Shown: positions 40,622 through 51,442 of the stretch, piece by piece
How the letters are laid out: every line of letters begins with the position of its first letter
Numbering within the stretch: the stretch's first letter is position 1
Assembly (NCBI GenBank): GCA_943737045.1
Contig: CALSFV010000028.1
Location: forward strand, 744,001 to 808,000
Direction: 5' to 3'
Length of the DNA stretch: 64,000 nucleotides
Source: Parapristionchus giblindavisi
Taxonomy: Eukaryota > Nematoda > Chromadorea > Rhabditida > Diplogasteridae
The notes under the pieces: generated by a model
Seen by the model: only the letters and a program-made list of their open reading frames with translations
Databases searched by the model: none
What the model was told of the DNA's origin: nothing
Translations under genes and position numbers: made by a program

Positions 40622-43012
40622 ATGCATTCGATGTTTAGTGATATGATTATTTCTCAGGTGTCTGGCGAGATGAGCAACACGCAACGATCTGAGGACCTGA
40701 GGAATGTAGAAAAGGTTGTGGCCATGGATAGGAATAATGAGGTGATTATGACAGATTCTTTTGCTTACATAAAGGAAATCGATATGTTGATTAATGTATG
40801 GAATAAAACTAAGAAGAGATCTGTGGATACCGTAATAAAACGAGTCAGTCAGTACAAGAAGAGACCGAGTACTGTACAATTAGATAACTTGAGATCATTG
40901 TTAGAAGTGAATGAGGATGAGAATGAAAGGATGATGAATACGATTAAGACTAAGATTCGTGAAAGAGAAGGTAACCAAAGCAAGGTTCATAATATGCATC
41001 AGGAGAAGTGTAAGAGATTAGAGTCTGTGATAGATGAATTGAAAACGTCTATTCTAATTAGCAAACGCATGACTGATATACGAATGAAAGAGAATATCGG
41101 TGATGATATCCAGAATACGGTATTACAGTGTCGTTCTGGTGGTCATGAGGGTGTCAACGTAGATGCGAGGATCGCCTATTTGCCTGTTATCGATCGCAAT
41201 AAAAGAGATTTTTCTGGAGGGAGTGTTAATGCAAATTATGCAAATGCTCACACACACAGAGAAATGATTGATACATCTCATAGTGATAATGTATGTAGAG
41301 GCAATATAAGTGATAATGAATCGATATCGAGTAGGAATAGTAGTATAGCTACAGTAGCAGATAAAATGATTGACTGCGTCAAAGTAATGCAGCAAACTAT
41401 GAGCATGAATGCAGAGGAAGCAAGATTGTCCAGATTGAGCCCATTGGAACCATTTCATGGTAATAAGAATGAGAATTTTGAAATGTTCAGAAGAGCTTTC
41501 ACATTAAGATTTGGATCAGCTAGTGAACATATGAGAGTAGCCTATTTTGAATCATTTTTGAGGAATAGAGCTATGGATATATGGTTGACTATGCCTGATA
41601 AGATAAGAAATGAGAGACAGTATAATGAGATGGTGGAATGGTTTGAGGATAAAGTAAGTGGAGTGACCCCATTTGCAGATGTAGAGTGTAATCAGAAGTT
41701 GAACTCGCTCAAATTAACAACTGCCAGTAAATACTTTGTGAAGCTAGAAAAGTATACTAATCAGTTATATCGTGGTGATCAAAGGACGTTGGAAAAGATG
41801 AGGAAACTCCATCTGTTGAGTGTTGTAGAAGGACGTAAGGAACATGCTGAAGTATTGTTGTTATCACAGCGAGTGAATGAATCGTATGAAGCGATGAAAG
41901 AGTATATGCTTCGAATAGAATATGTTGATCGAACGGTGAAAGAATCAGAAAGAATGAAAGAAGGGAATAGAAATGGTAGTACCGATGGCTATGGAAATAA
42001 TAATAGACAGGGTGTGTCGAACCCATCGACTCTATCGTATTCAGTTACCTGTCTCAAATGTGGTGGAAGAGGTCATGTGGCGAGTGTATGCACATCTAAA
42101 GTATATTATGGTAAAAGAGGAACTAATGAAGCTCAGTACAGTAGTATTGCTAATAATTATCAAAGTTACGGTAATCAAGGTGAATACGGTAAAACTGAAG
42201 AGATAATAGAACCATCGAGAGATATCAATAATTTTCCTGGAGTTTATATGAATAGATTCATTGGACGTGTTCGTGATGTTAAAGGATATAGTATGGTCGA
42301 TCCATATATTGGAAAGAGACTATGTGTTGATGCTGTAATAGATGGGAAATCGTGCAAAGTGATTATCGATTCAGGTGCAGACGTTAGTCTCGTTCCTTTT
42401 TCGTTTATTGATCGAGCTGATAATACTTTTAGTCAGTTAAAGTTCAAGCCTTCTCGTGATAGGATTGCTACTGTAGATGGAATAGTTGAAGTGATTGGAA
42501 AGTGTGCGCTGGAAATTCAATTGAGTGGGAAAGGTGGAAAACGTTTGATTTATTTTCATGTAATAAATTGTAAAAATCTGAATCCAGTTATTGGAATGAA
42601 TGCATTCAAAGAGCTCGGAATAAGAATTGCATTTGGAGAAAAGAATGATTATTGTGTCAATGGGGAAGTTTATAAAAAGTCGGTGAATACTATGATTGGT
42701 CGAAAGAATGTTTCTTTTGAATCGAATAAGAGGAATAACTGTGAAGTTAATCGATACTGTGGTAGATGTGGTATTGATAGAGGAAATAATGAGGATTGGA
42801 TACATGGAGGTTATGTGAATAATGCGAGAAGAACATGGAGGAGGAGTTATAATACCAACAGTATCGATAAGAATAAGGAGTTCGCCAGGGATAGCGTTTC
42901 AAGTCGTCGTCAGCAGTTCTTTCGGAGAAGATTTGGTTCGCATGAGGACATGCTAGAGGGGAAGGGGGGAGATGTTAGGGTGGGATACCCAGACCTACAG
43001 CCTCCCTATTGA
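40622..43012 (+). CDS. gag-pro: Gag-protease polyprotein of LTR retrotransposon (796 aa)
   Basis: Single uninterrupted ORF. The open frame extends upstream to a TTG at 40583, but for a eukaryotic element the first ATG is 40622; ATG codons at residues 4, 8 and 17 are alternatives. Domains in order: charged, probably helical N-terminal region (about 85-155); capsid-like region (about 270-440), with PFHGNKNENFEMFRRAF near its start; CCHC zinc knuckle CLKCGGRGHVASVC (477-490), which binds RNA in related Gags; retropepsin-like aspartic protease with IIDSGADVSLVP (catalytic Asp 583) and later VIGMNAF (about 656-662). About 135 residues follow with a CGRCG motif and an Arg-rich C-terminus, not recognised as RT. 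The stop lies 40 bases into the 3' LTR. Capsid and protease are in one frame without frameshift. The host would have to supply RT and integrase through a relative. Confidence 0.92.
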   Translation: MHSMFSDMIISQVSGEMSNTQRSEDLRNVEKVVAMDRNNEVIMTDSFAYIKEIDMLINVWNKTKKRSVDTVIKRVSQYKKRPSTVQLDNLRSLLEVNEDENERMMNTIKTKIREREGNQSKVHNMHQEKCKRLESVIDELKTSILISKRMTDIRMKENIGDDIQNTVLQCRSGGHEGVNVDARIAYLPVIDRNKRDFSGGSVNANYANAHTHREMIDTSHSDNVCRGNISDNESISSRNSSIATVADKMIDCVKVMQQTMSMNAEEARLSRLSPLEPFHGNKNENFEMFRRAFTLRFGSASEHMRVAYFESFLRNRAMDIWLTMPDKIRNERQYNEMVEWFEDKVSGVTPFADVECNQKLNSLKLTTASKYFVKLEKYTNQLYRGDQRTLEKMRKLHLLSVVEGRKEHAEVLLLSQRVNESYEAMKEYMLRIEYVDRTVKESERMKEGNRNGSTDGYGNNNRQGVSNPSTLSYSVTCLKCGGRGHVASVCTSKVYYGKRGTNEAQYSSIANNYQSYGNQGEYGKTEEIIEPSRDINNFPGVYMNRFIGRVRDVKGYSMVDPYIGKRLCVDAVIDGKSCKVIIDSGADVSLVPFSFIDRADNTFSQLKFKPSRDRIATVDGIVEVIGKCALEIQLSGKGGKRLIYFHVINCKNLNPVIGMNAFKELGIRIAFGEKNDYCVNGEVYKKSVNTMIGRKNVSFESNKRNNCEVNRYCGRCGIDRGNNEDWIHGGYVNNARRTWRRSYNTNSIDKNKEFARDSVSSRRQQFFRRRFGSHEDMLEGKGGDVRVGYPDLQPPY
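42955..42972 (+). promoter_or_regulatory. Polypurine tract
   Basis: Eighteen consecutive purines, AGAGGGGAAGGGGGGAGA, directly abut the 3' LTR at 42973. In LTR elements this tract primes plus-strand DNA synthesis. It is also coding here: the gag-pro frame reads through it as part of the residues LEGKGGD. Confidence 0.88.
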
Positions 43013-43358
43013 TCCTTGATCTTTTGATGTATTATGTGTTATTATGTCTCATTCTTGTAATTATATTATATTTGCATTTCATTGTCTAGGATTAGTATTA
43101 TCATATTTAATTTGCATTGTGATTAGTCTTTCGTTCATTTCCATAATTGTATATTGATGTCGTGTCTTTCGCTGTATTATTTTTAGTCTGGGACTCATGT
43201 TTTTGTAGAGTTAGGTTGTTTGAATCTTGTTCTTGTGTGTATTTTATTGTATTTTTGTGAGAGAGTGCATCTGAATAAACTACTCTTTTGTTCTTTAGTC
43301 TTTGGTCTTTTGTTTCACCTCAAGCGGAGAACTCCGGCGATAGTATCTTTAACGTACA
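42973..43358 (+). repeat. 3' LTR (386 bp)
   Basis: Same length and, on reading, the same sequence as the 5' LTR. Its first 40 bases are the end of the gag-pro ORF, including the stop TGA at 43010-43012. The satellite resumes directly after GTACA. Confidence 0.95.
43274..43279 (+). terminator. Polyadenylation signal AATAAA in the 3' LTR
   Basis: Copy of the signal at LTR position 302, about 260 bp after the gag-pro stop. It is followed by T-rich sequence and is the likely 3' end signal of the element transcript. Confidence 0.6.
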
Positions 43359-43362
43359 ATAT
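43359..43362. repeat. Target-site duplication ATAT, right copy
   Basis: Matches the left copy at 39511-39514. The satellite resumes directly with ACCACGTGAAAGAACAGC, and the unit register continues exactly once the element and one ATAT are removed (predicted next unit start 39561, observed 43409, offset 3848). Confidence 0.92.
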
Positions 43363-43408
43363 ACCACGTGAAAGAACAGCAAATTCTAAATAATGTACAC
43401 TTCAGTTC

Positions 43409-46400
43409 ATGTCAAACTGTAATCTTGTGTTGATTCCACAATGCCCAAAGTACAAAATATCTTTCACTCTGATAAGACCAAAAGAATACCTGACATGAAA
43501 ATTTTTCTGCTAGACCCAGCGTGTCATATACCAAACGAAAGAGCAAAAAATTCTGAATTATCTACACTTCAGTTCATGTCAAACTGTAATATTGTGTTGA
43601 TTCCACAATGCCCAAAGTACAAAAGTAGCTTTCACTCTGATAAGACCAAAAGAATACCTGACATGAAAAATTTTCTGCTAGACCCAGCGTGTCATATACC
43701 AAACGAAAGAGCAAAAAAATCTGAATTATCTACACTTCAGTTCATGTCAAACTGTAACATTGTGTTGATTCCACAATGCCCAAAGTACAAAAGTAGCTTT
43801 CACTCTGATAAGACCAAAAGAATACCTGACATGAAAAATTTTCTGCTAGACCCAGCGTGTCATATACCACGTGAAAGAGCAAAAAATTCTGAATAATCTA
43901 CACTTCAGTTCATGTCAAACTGTAATCTTGTGTTGATTCCACAATGCCCAAAGTACAAAAGTAGCTTTCACTCTGATAAGACCAAAAGAATACCTGACAT
44001 GAAAAATTTTCTGCTAGACCCAGCGTGTCATATACCAAACGAAAGAGCAAAAAAATCTGAATTATCTACACTTCAGTTCATGTCAAACTGTAACATTGTG
44101 TTGATTCCACAATGCCCAAAGTACAAAAGTAGCTTTCACTCTGATAAGACCAAAAGAATACCTGACATGAAAAATTTTCTGCTAAACCCAGCGTGTCATA
44201 TACCAAACGAAAGAGCAAAAAATTCTGAGTATTTTGCACGTTCCCATGTTGAAGAACGGCCACTTCAGCCGAATTAACAAAATTGAATTATGCATTTTTG
44301 GCAATAAAGAATTCGTGACACGTCAATGCTTTATCGAAAATTATCGTAGCATATACCACGTGAAAGAACAGCAAATTCTAAATAATGTACACTTCAGTTC
44401 ATGTCAAACTGTAATCTTGTGTTGATTCCACAATGCCCAAAGTACTAAATAGCTTTCACTCTGATAAGACCAAAAGAATACCTGACATGAAAAATTTTCT
44501 GCTAGACCCAGCGTGTCATATACCAAACGAAAGAGCAAAAAATTCTGAATTATCTACACTTCAGTTCATGTCAAACTGTAATATTGTGTTGATTCCACAA
44601 TGCCCAAAGTACAAAAGTAGCTTTCACTCTGATAAGACCAAAAGAATACCTGACATGAAAAATTTTCTGCTAGACCCAGCGTGTCATATACCAAACGAAA
44701 GAGCAAAAAAATCTGAATTATCTACACTTCAGTTCATGTCAAACTGTAACATTGTGTTGATTCCACAATGCCCAAAGTACAAAAGTAGCTTTCACTCTGA
44801 TAAGACCAAAAGAATACCTGACATGAAAAATTTTCTGCTAGACCCAGCGTGTCATATACCACGTGAAAGAGCAAAAAATTCTGAATAATCTACACTTCAG
44901 TTCATGTCAAACTGTAATCTTGTGTTGATTCCACAATGCCCAAAGTACAAAAGTAGCTTTCACTCTGATAAGACCAAAAGAATACCTGACATGAAAAATT
45001 TTCTGCTAGACCCAGCGTGTCATATACCAAACGAAAGAGCAAAAAAATCTGAATTATCTACACTTCAGTTCATGTCAAACTGTAACATTGTGTTGATTCC
45101 ACAATGCCCAAAGTACAAAAGTAGCTTTCACTCTGATAAGACCAAAAGAATACCTGACATGAAAAATTTTCTGCTAGACCCAGCGTGTCATATACCAAAC
45201 GAAAGAGCAAAAAATTCTGAGTATCTTGCACGTTCCCATGTTGAACAACGGCCACTCAAGCCGAATTAACATAATTGCCCTATGCATTTTTGGCATTAAA
45301 GAATTCGTGACACGTCAATGCTTTATCGAAACTTATCGTAGCATATACCACATGAAAGAGCAAAACATTCTGAATAATCTACACTTCAGTTCATGTCAAA
45401 CTGTAATCTTGTGTTGATTCCACAATGCCCAAAGTACAAAAGTAGCTTTCACTCTGATAAGACCAAAAGAATAACTGACATGAAAAATTTTCTGCTAGAC
45501 CCAGCGTGTCATATACCAAACGAAAGAGCAAAAAATCCTGAGTATTTTGCACGTTCCCATGTTGAACAACGTCCACTTCAGCCGAATTAACACAATTGAA
45601 TTATTCATTTTTGGCAATAAAGAATTCGTGACACGTCAATGCTTTATCGAAACTTATCGTAGCATATACCACGTGAAAGAGCAAAAAATTCTGAATAATC
45701 TACACTTCAGTTCATGTCAAACTGTAATCTTGTGTTGATTCCACAATGCCCAAAGTACAAAAGTAGCTTTCACTCTGATAAGACCAAAAGAATACCTGAC
45801 ATGAAAAATTTTCTGCTAAACCCAGCGTGTCATATACCAAACGAAAGAGCAAAAAATTCTGAGTATTTTGCACGTTCCCATGTTGAAGAACGGCCACTTC
45901 AGCCGAATTAACAAAATTGAATTATGCATTTTTGGCAATAAAGAATTCGTGACACGTCAATGCTTTATCGAAAATTATCGTAGCATATACCACGTGAAAG
46001 AACAGCAAATTCTAAATAATGTACACTTCAGTTCATGTCAAACTGTAATCTTGTGTTGATTCCACAATGCCCAAAGTACTAAATAGCTTTCACTCTGATA
46101 AGACCAAAAGAATACCTGACATGAAAAATTTTCTGCTAGACCCAGCGTGTCATATACCAAACGAAAGAGCAAAAAATTCTGAATTATCTACACTTCAGTT
46201 CATGTCAAACTGTAATATTGTGTTGATTCCACAATGCCCAAAGTACAAAAGTAGCTTTCACTCTGATAAGACCAAAAGAATACCTGACATGAAAAATTTT
46301 CTGCTAGACCCAGCGTGTCATATACCAAACGAAAGAGCAAAAAAATCTGAATTATCTACACTTCAGTTCATGTCAAACTGTAACATTGTGTTGATTCCAC

Positions 46401-49400
46401 AATGCCCAAAGTACAAAAGTAGCTTTCACTCTGATAAGACCAAAAGAATACCTGACATGAAAAATTTTCTGCTAGACCCAGCGTGTCATATACCACGTGA
46501 AAGAGCAAAAAATTCTGAATAATCTACACTTCAGTTCATGTCAAACTGTAATCTTGTGTTGATTCCACAATGCCCAAAGTACAAAAGTAGCTTTCACTCT
46601 GATAAGACCAAAAGAATACCTGACATGAAAAATTTTCTGCTAGACCCAGCGTGTCATATACCAAACGAAAGAGCAAAAAAATCTGAATTATCTACACTTC
46701 AGTTCATGTCAAACTGTAACATTGTGTTGATTCCACAATGCCCAAAGTACAAAAGTAGCTTTCACTCTGATAAGACCAAAAGAATACCTGACATGAAAAA
46801 TTTTCTGCTAGACCCAGCGTGTCATATACCAAACGAAAGAGCAAAAAATTCTGAGTATCTTGCACGTTCCCATGTTGAACAACGGCCACTCAAGCCGAAT
46901 TAACATAATTGCCCTATGCATTTTTGGCATTAAAGAATTCGTGACACGTCAATGCTTTATCGAAACTTATCGTAGCATATACCACATGAAAGAGCAAAAC
47001 ATTCTGAATAATCTACACTTCAGTTCATGTCAAACTGTAATCTTGTGTTGATTCCACAATGCCCAAAGTACAAAAGTAGCTTTCACTCTGATAAGACCAA
47101 AAGAATACCTGACATGAAAAATTTTCTGCTAGACCCAGCGTGTCATATACCAAACGAAAGAGCAAAAAATCCTGAGTATTTTGCACGTTCCCATGTTGAA
47201 CAACGTCCACTTCAGCCGAATTAACACAATTGAATTATTCATTTTTGGCAATAAAGAATTCGTGACACGTCAATGCTTTATCGAAACTTATCGTAGCATA
47301 TACCACGTGAAAGAGCAAAAAATTCTGAATAATCTACACTTCAGTTCATGTCAAACTGTAATCTTGTGTTGATTCCACAATGCCCAAAGTGCAAAAGTAG
47401 CTTTCACTCTGATAAGACCAAAAGAATACCTGACATGAAAAATTTTCTGCTAGACCCAGCGTGTCATATACCAAACGAAAGAGCTAAAAATTTCTGAATT
47501 ATCTACACTTCAGTTCATGTCAAACTGTAATATTGTGTTGATTCCACAATGCCCAAAGTACAAAAGTAGCTTTCACTCTGATAAGACCAAAAGAATACCT
47601 GACATGAAAAATTTTCTGCTAGACCCAGCGTGTCATATACCAAACGAAAGAGCAAAAAATTCTGAGTATTTTGCACGTTCCCATGTTGAACAACGGCCAC
47701 TCAAGCCGAATTAACAATATTGAATTATGCATTTTTGGCAATAAAGAATTCGTGACACGTCAATGCTTTATCGAAACTTATCGTAGCATATACCACGTGA
47801 AAGAGCAAAAAATTCTGAATAATCTACACTTCAGTTCATGTCAAACTGTAATATTGTGTTGATTCCACAATGCCCAAAGTACAAAAGTAGCTTTCACTCT
47901 GATAAGACCAAAAGAATACCTGACATGAAAAATTTTCTGCTAGACCCAGCGTGTCATATACCAAACGAAAGAGCAAAAAAATCTGAATTATCTACACTTC
48001 AGTTCATGTCAAACTGTAACATTGTGTTGATTCCACAATGCCCAAAGTACAAAAGTAGCTTTCACTCTGATAAGACCAAAAGAATACCTGACATGAAAAA
48101 TTTTCTGCTAGACCCAGCGTGTCATATACCACGTGAAAGAGCAAAAAATTCTGAATAATCTACACTTCAGTTCATGTCAAACTGTAATCTTGTGTTGATT
48201 CCACAATGCCCAAAGTACAAAAGTAGCTTTCACTCTGATAAGACCAAAAGAATACCTGACATGAAAAATTTTCTGCTAGACCCAGCGTGTCATATACCAA
48301 ACGAAAGAGCAAAAAAATCTGAATTATCTACACTTCAGTTCATGTCAAACTGTAACATTGTGTTGATTCCACAATGCCCAAAGTACAAAAGTAGCTTTCA
48401 CTCTGATAAGACCAAAAGAATACCTGACATGAAAAATTTTCTGCTAGACCCAGCGTGTCATATACCAAACGAAAGAGCAAAAAATTCTGAGTATCATGCA
48501 CGTTCCCATGTTGAACAACGGCCACTCAAGCCGAATTAACATAATTGCCCTATGCATTTTTGGCATTAAAGAATTCGTGACACGTCAATGCTTTATCGAA
48601 ACTTATCGTAGCATATACCACGTGAAAGAGCAAAACATTCTGAATAATCTACACTTCAGTTCATGTCAAACTGTAATCTTGTGTTGATTCCACAATGCCC
48701 AAAGTACAAAAGTAGCTTTCACTCTGATAAGACCAAAAGAATAACTGACATGAAAAATTTTCTGCTAGACCCAGCGTGTCATATACCAAACGAAAGAGCA
48801 AAAAATCCTGAGTATTTTGCACGTTCCCATGTTGAACAACGTCCACTTCAGCCGAATTAACACAATTGAATTATTCATTTTTGGCAATAAAGAATTCGTG
48901 ACACGTCAATGCTTTATCGAAACTTATCGTAGCATATACCACGTGAAAGAGCAAAAAATTCTGAATAATCTACACTTCAGTTCATGTCAAACTGTAATCT
49001 TGTGTTGATTCCACAATGCCCAAAGTACAAAAGTAGCTTTCACTCTGATAAGACCAAAAGAATACCTGACATGAAAAATTTTCTGCTAAACCCAGCGTGT
49101 CATATACCAAACGAAAGAGCAAAAAATTCTGAGTATTTTGCACGTTCCCATGTTGAAGAACGGCCACTTCAGCCGAATTAACAAAATTGAATTATGCATT
49201 TTTGGCAATAAAGAATTCGTGACACGTCAATGCTTTATCGAAAATTATCGTAGCATATACCACGTGAAAGAACAGCAAATTCTAAATAATGTACACTTCA
49301 GTTCATGTCAAACTGTAATCTTGTGTTGATTCCACAATGCCCAAAGTACAAAATAGCTTTCACTCTGATAAGACCAAAAGAATACCTGACATGAAAAATT

Positions 49401-51442
49401 TTCTGCTAGACCCAGCGTGTCATATACCAAACGAAAGAGCAAAAAATTCTGAATTATCTACACTTCAGTTCATGTCAAACTGTAATATTGTGTTGATTCC
49501 ACAATGCCCAAAGTACAAAAGTAGCTTTCACTCTGATAAGACCAAAAGAATACCTGACATGAAAAATTTTCTGCTAGACCCAGCGTGTCATATACCACGT
49601 GAAAGAGCAAAAAATTCTGAATAATCTACACTTCAGTTCATGTCAAACTGTAATCTTGTGTTGATTCCACAATGCCCAAAGTACAAAAGTAGCTTTCACT
49701 CTGATAAGACCAAAAGAATACCTGACATGAAAAATTTTCTGCTAGACCCAGCGTGTCATATACCAAACGAAAGAGCAAAAAAATCTGAATTATCTACACT
49801 TCAGTTCATGTCAAACTGTAACATTGTGTTGATTCCACAATGCCCAAAGTACAAAAGTAGCTTTCACTCTGATAAGACCAAAAGAATACCTGACATGAAA
49901 AATTTTCTGCTAGACCCAGCGTGTCATATACCAAACGAAAGAGCAAAAAATTCTGAGTATCTTGCACGTTCCCATGTTGAACAACGGCCACTCAAGCCGA
50001 ATTAACATAATTGCCCTATGCATTTTTGGCATTAAAGAATTCGTGACACGTCAATGCTTTATCGAAACTTATCGTAGCATATACCACATGAAAGAGCAAA
50101 ACATTCTGAATAATCTACACTTCAGTTCATGTCAAACTGTAATCTTGTGTTGATTCCACAATGCCCAAAGTACAAAATAGCTTTCACTCTGATAAGACCA
50201 AAAGAATACCTGACATGAAAAATTTTCTGCTAGACCCAGCGTGTCATATACCAAACGAAAGAGCAAAAAATTCTGAATTATCTACACTTCAGTTCATGTC
50301 AAACTGTAATATTGTGTTGATTCCACAATGCCCAAAGTACAAAAGTAGCTTTCACTCTGATAAGACCAAAAGAATACCTGACATGAAAAATTTTCTGCTA
50401 GACCCAGCGTGTCATATACCACGTGAAAGAGCAAAAAATTCTGAATAATCTACACTTCAGTTCATGTCAAACTGTAATCTTGTGTTGATTCCACAATGCC
50501 CAAAGTACAAAAGTAGCTTTCACTCTGATAAGACCAAAAGAATACCTGACATGAAAAATTTTCTGCTAGACCCAGCGTGTCATATACCAAACGAAAGAGC
50601 AAAAAAATCTGAATTATCTACACTTCAGTTCATGTCAAACTGTAACATTGTGTTGATTCCACAATGCCCAAAGTACAAAAGTAGCTTTCACTCTGATAAG
50701 ACCAAAAGAATACCTGACATGAAAAATTTTCTGCTAGACCCAGCGTGTCATATACCAAACGAAAGAGCAAAAAATTCTGAGTATCTTGCACGTTCCCATG
50801 TTGAACAACGGCCACTCAAGCCGAATTAACATAATTGCCCTATGCATTTTTGGCATTAAAGAATTCGTGACACGTCAATGCTTTATCGAAACTTATCGTA
50901 GCATATACCACATGAAAGAGCAAAACATTCTGAATAATCTACACTTCAGTTCATGTCAAACTGTAATCTTGTGTTGATTCCACAATGCCCAAAGTACAAA
51001 AGTAGCTTTCACTCTGATAAGACCAAAAGAATACCTGACATGAAAAATTTTCTGCTAGACCCAGCGTGTCATATACCAAACGAAAGAGCAAAAAATCCTG
51101 AGTATTTTGCACGTTCCCATGTTGAACAACGTCCACTTCAGCCGAATTAACACAATTGAATTATTCATTTTTGGCAATAAAGAATTCGTGACACGTCAAT
51201 GCTTTATCGAAACTTATCGTAGCATATACCACGTGAAAGAGCAAAAAATTCTGAATAATCTACACTTCAGTTCATGTCAAACTGTAATCTTGTGTTGATT
51301 CCACAATGCCCAAAGTGCAAAAGTAGCTTTCACTCTGATAAGACCAAAAGAATACCTGACATGAAAAATTTTCTGCTAGACCCAGCGTGTCATATACCAA
51401 ACGAAAGAGCTAAAAATTTCTGAATTATCTACACTTCAGTTC
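43409..51442 (+). repeat. Complex higher-order region with shuffled blocks
   Basis: Blocks that start with an S in GTGTCATATACC context repeat with shifts of 992 (43912 to 44904), 1634 (44904 to 46538), 1636 (46538 to 48174), 1466 (48174 to 49640) and 824 bp (49640 to 50464). Each equals a sum of L and S units plus or minus one base. Shared parts include S then L with GAGTATCTTGCACG (or TATCATGCACG at 48490) and an L with GAAGAACGGCC and CGAAAATTATCG. These are followed by a one-base-short S preceded by AAAGAACAGCAAATTC. The order of the parts varies, so several rounds of unequal exchange with different endpoints are recorded. Confidence 0.85.
44080..44567 (+). repeat. Uninterrupted paralogue of the retroelement target unit
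   Basis: The L at 44080-44400 has GAAGAACGGCC, CGAAAATTATCG and GTAGCATATACCACG. It is followed by AAAGAACAGCAAATTCTAAA and the one-base-short S at 44401. The retroelement sits in a unit with exactly these variants on its two sides (39410-39514 and 43359-43409). This unit and its relatives at 45714, 48984, 57983 and 59632 therefore show what the empty site looked like. Confidence 0.85.

Larger units (their letters stand above)
39515..43358 (+). mobile_element. LTR retrotransposon encoding only Gag and protease (non-autonomous)
   Basis: A 3844-bp element with 386-bp direct LTRs (39515-39900 and 42973-43358) that start TGTTAG and end GTACA, the canonical TG...CA ends. A 4-bp target duplication (ATAT) flanks it. 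A possible primer-binding site follows the 5' LTR and a purine tract precedes the 3' LTR. One ORF fills the internal part after a 721-bp leader; it encodes a capsid-like region, a CCHC zinc knuckle and an aspartic protease. No reverse transcriptase, RNase H, integrase or envelope is present, and no room is left for them. The LTRs look identical base for base, so the insertion is recent. Protease signature and 4-bp duplication suit Ty3/gypsy; BEL/Pao is not excluded. Mobilisation in trans is an inference. Confidence 0.93.

Noticed and set aside
41973..42206. Plus-strand 77-codon ORF overlapping gag-pro in another frame
   Set aside because: It overlaps the zinc-knuckle region in a different frame and shows no motif. 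A frameshifted pol would need RT or protease motifs, and none is there.
42747..42790. Second zinc knuckle in Gag at CGRCG
   Set aside because: Only one Cys pair is present, and no His and Cys follow at the spacing of a CCHC knuckle.
40292..42805. Antisense ORFs of 82-122 codons in the retroelement (for example 40547-40879 and 42437-42805, minus strand)
   Set aside because: They lie opposite gag-pro or its leader, have low-complexity composition and no domain. They are shadows of the sense ORF.
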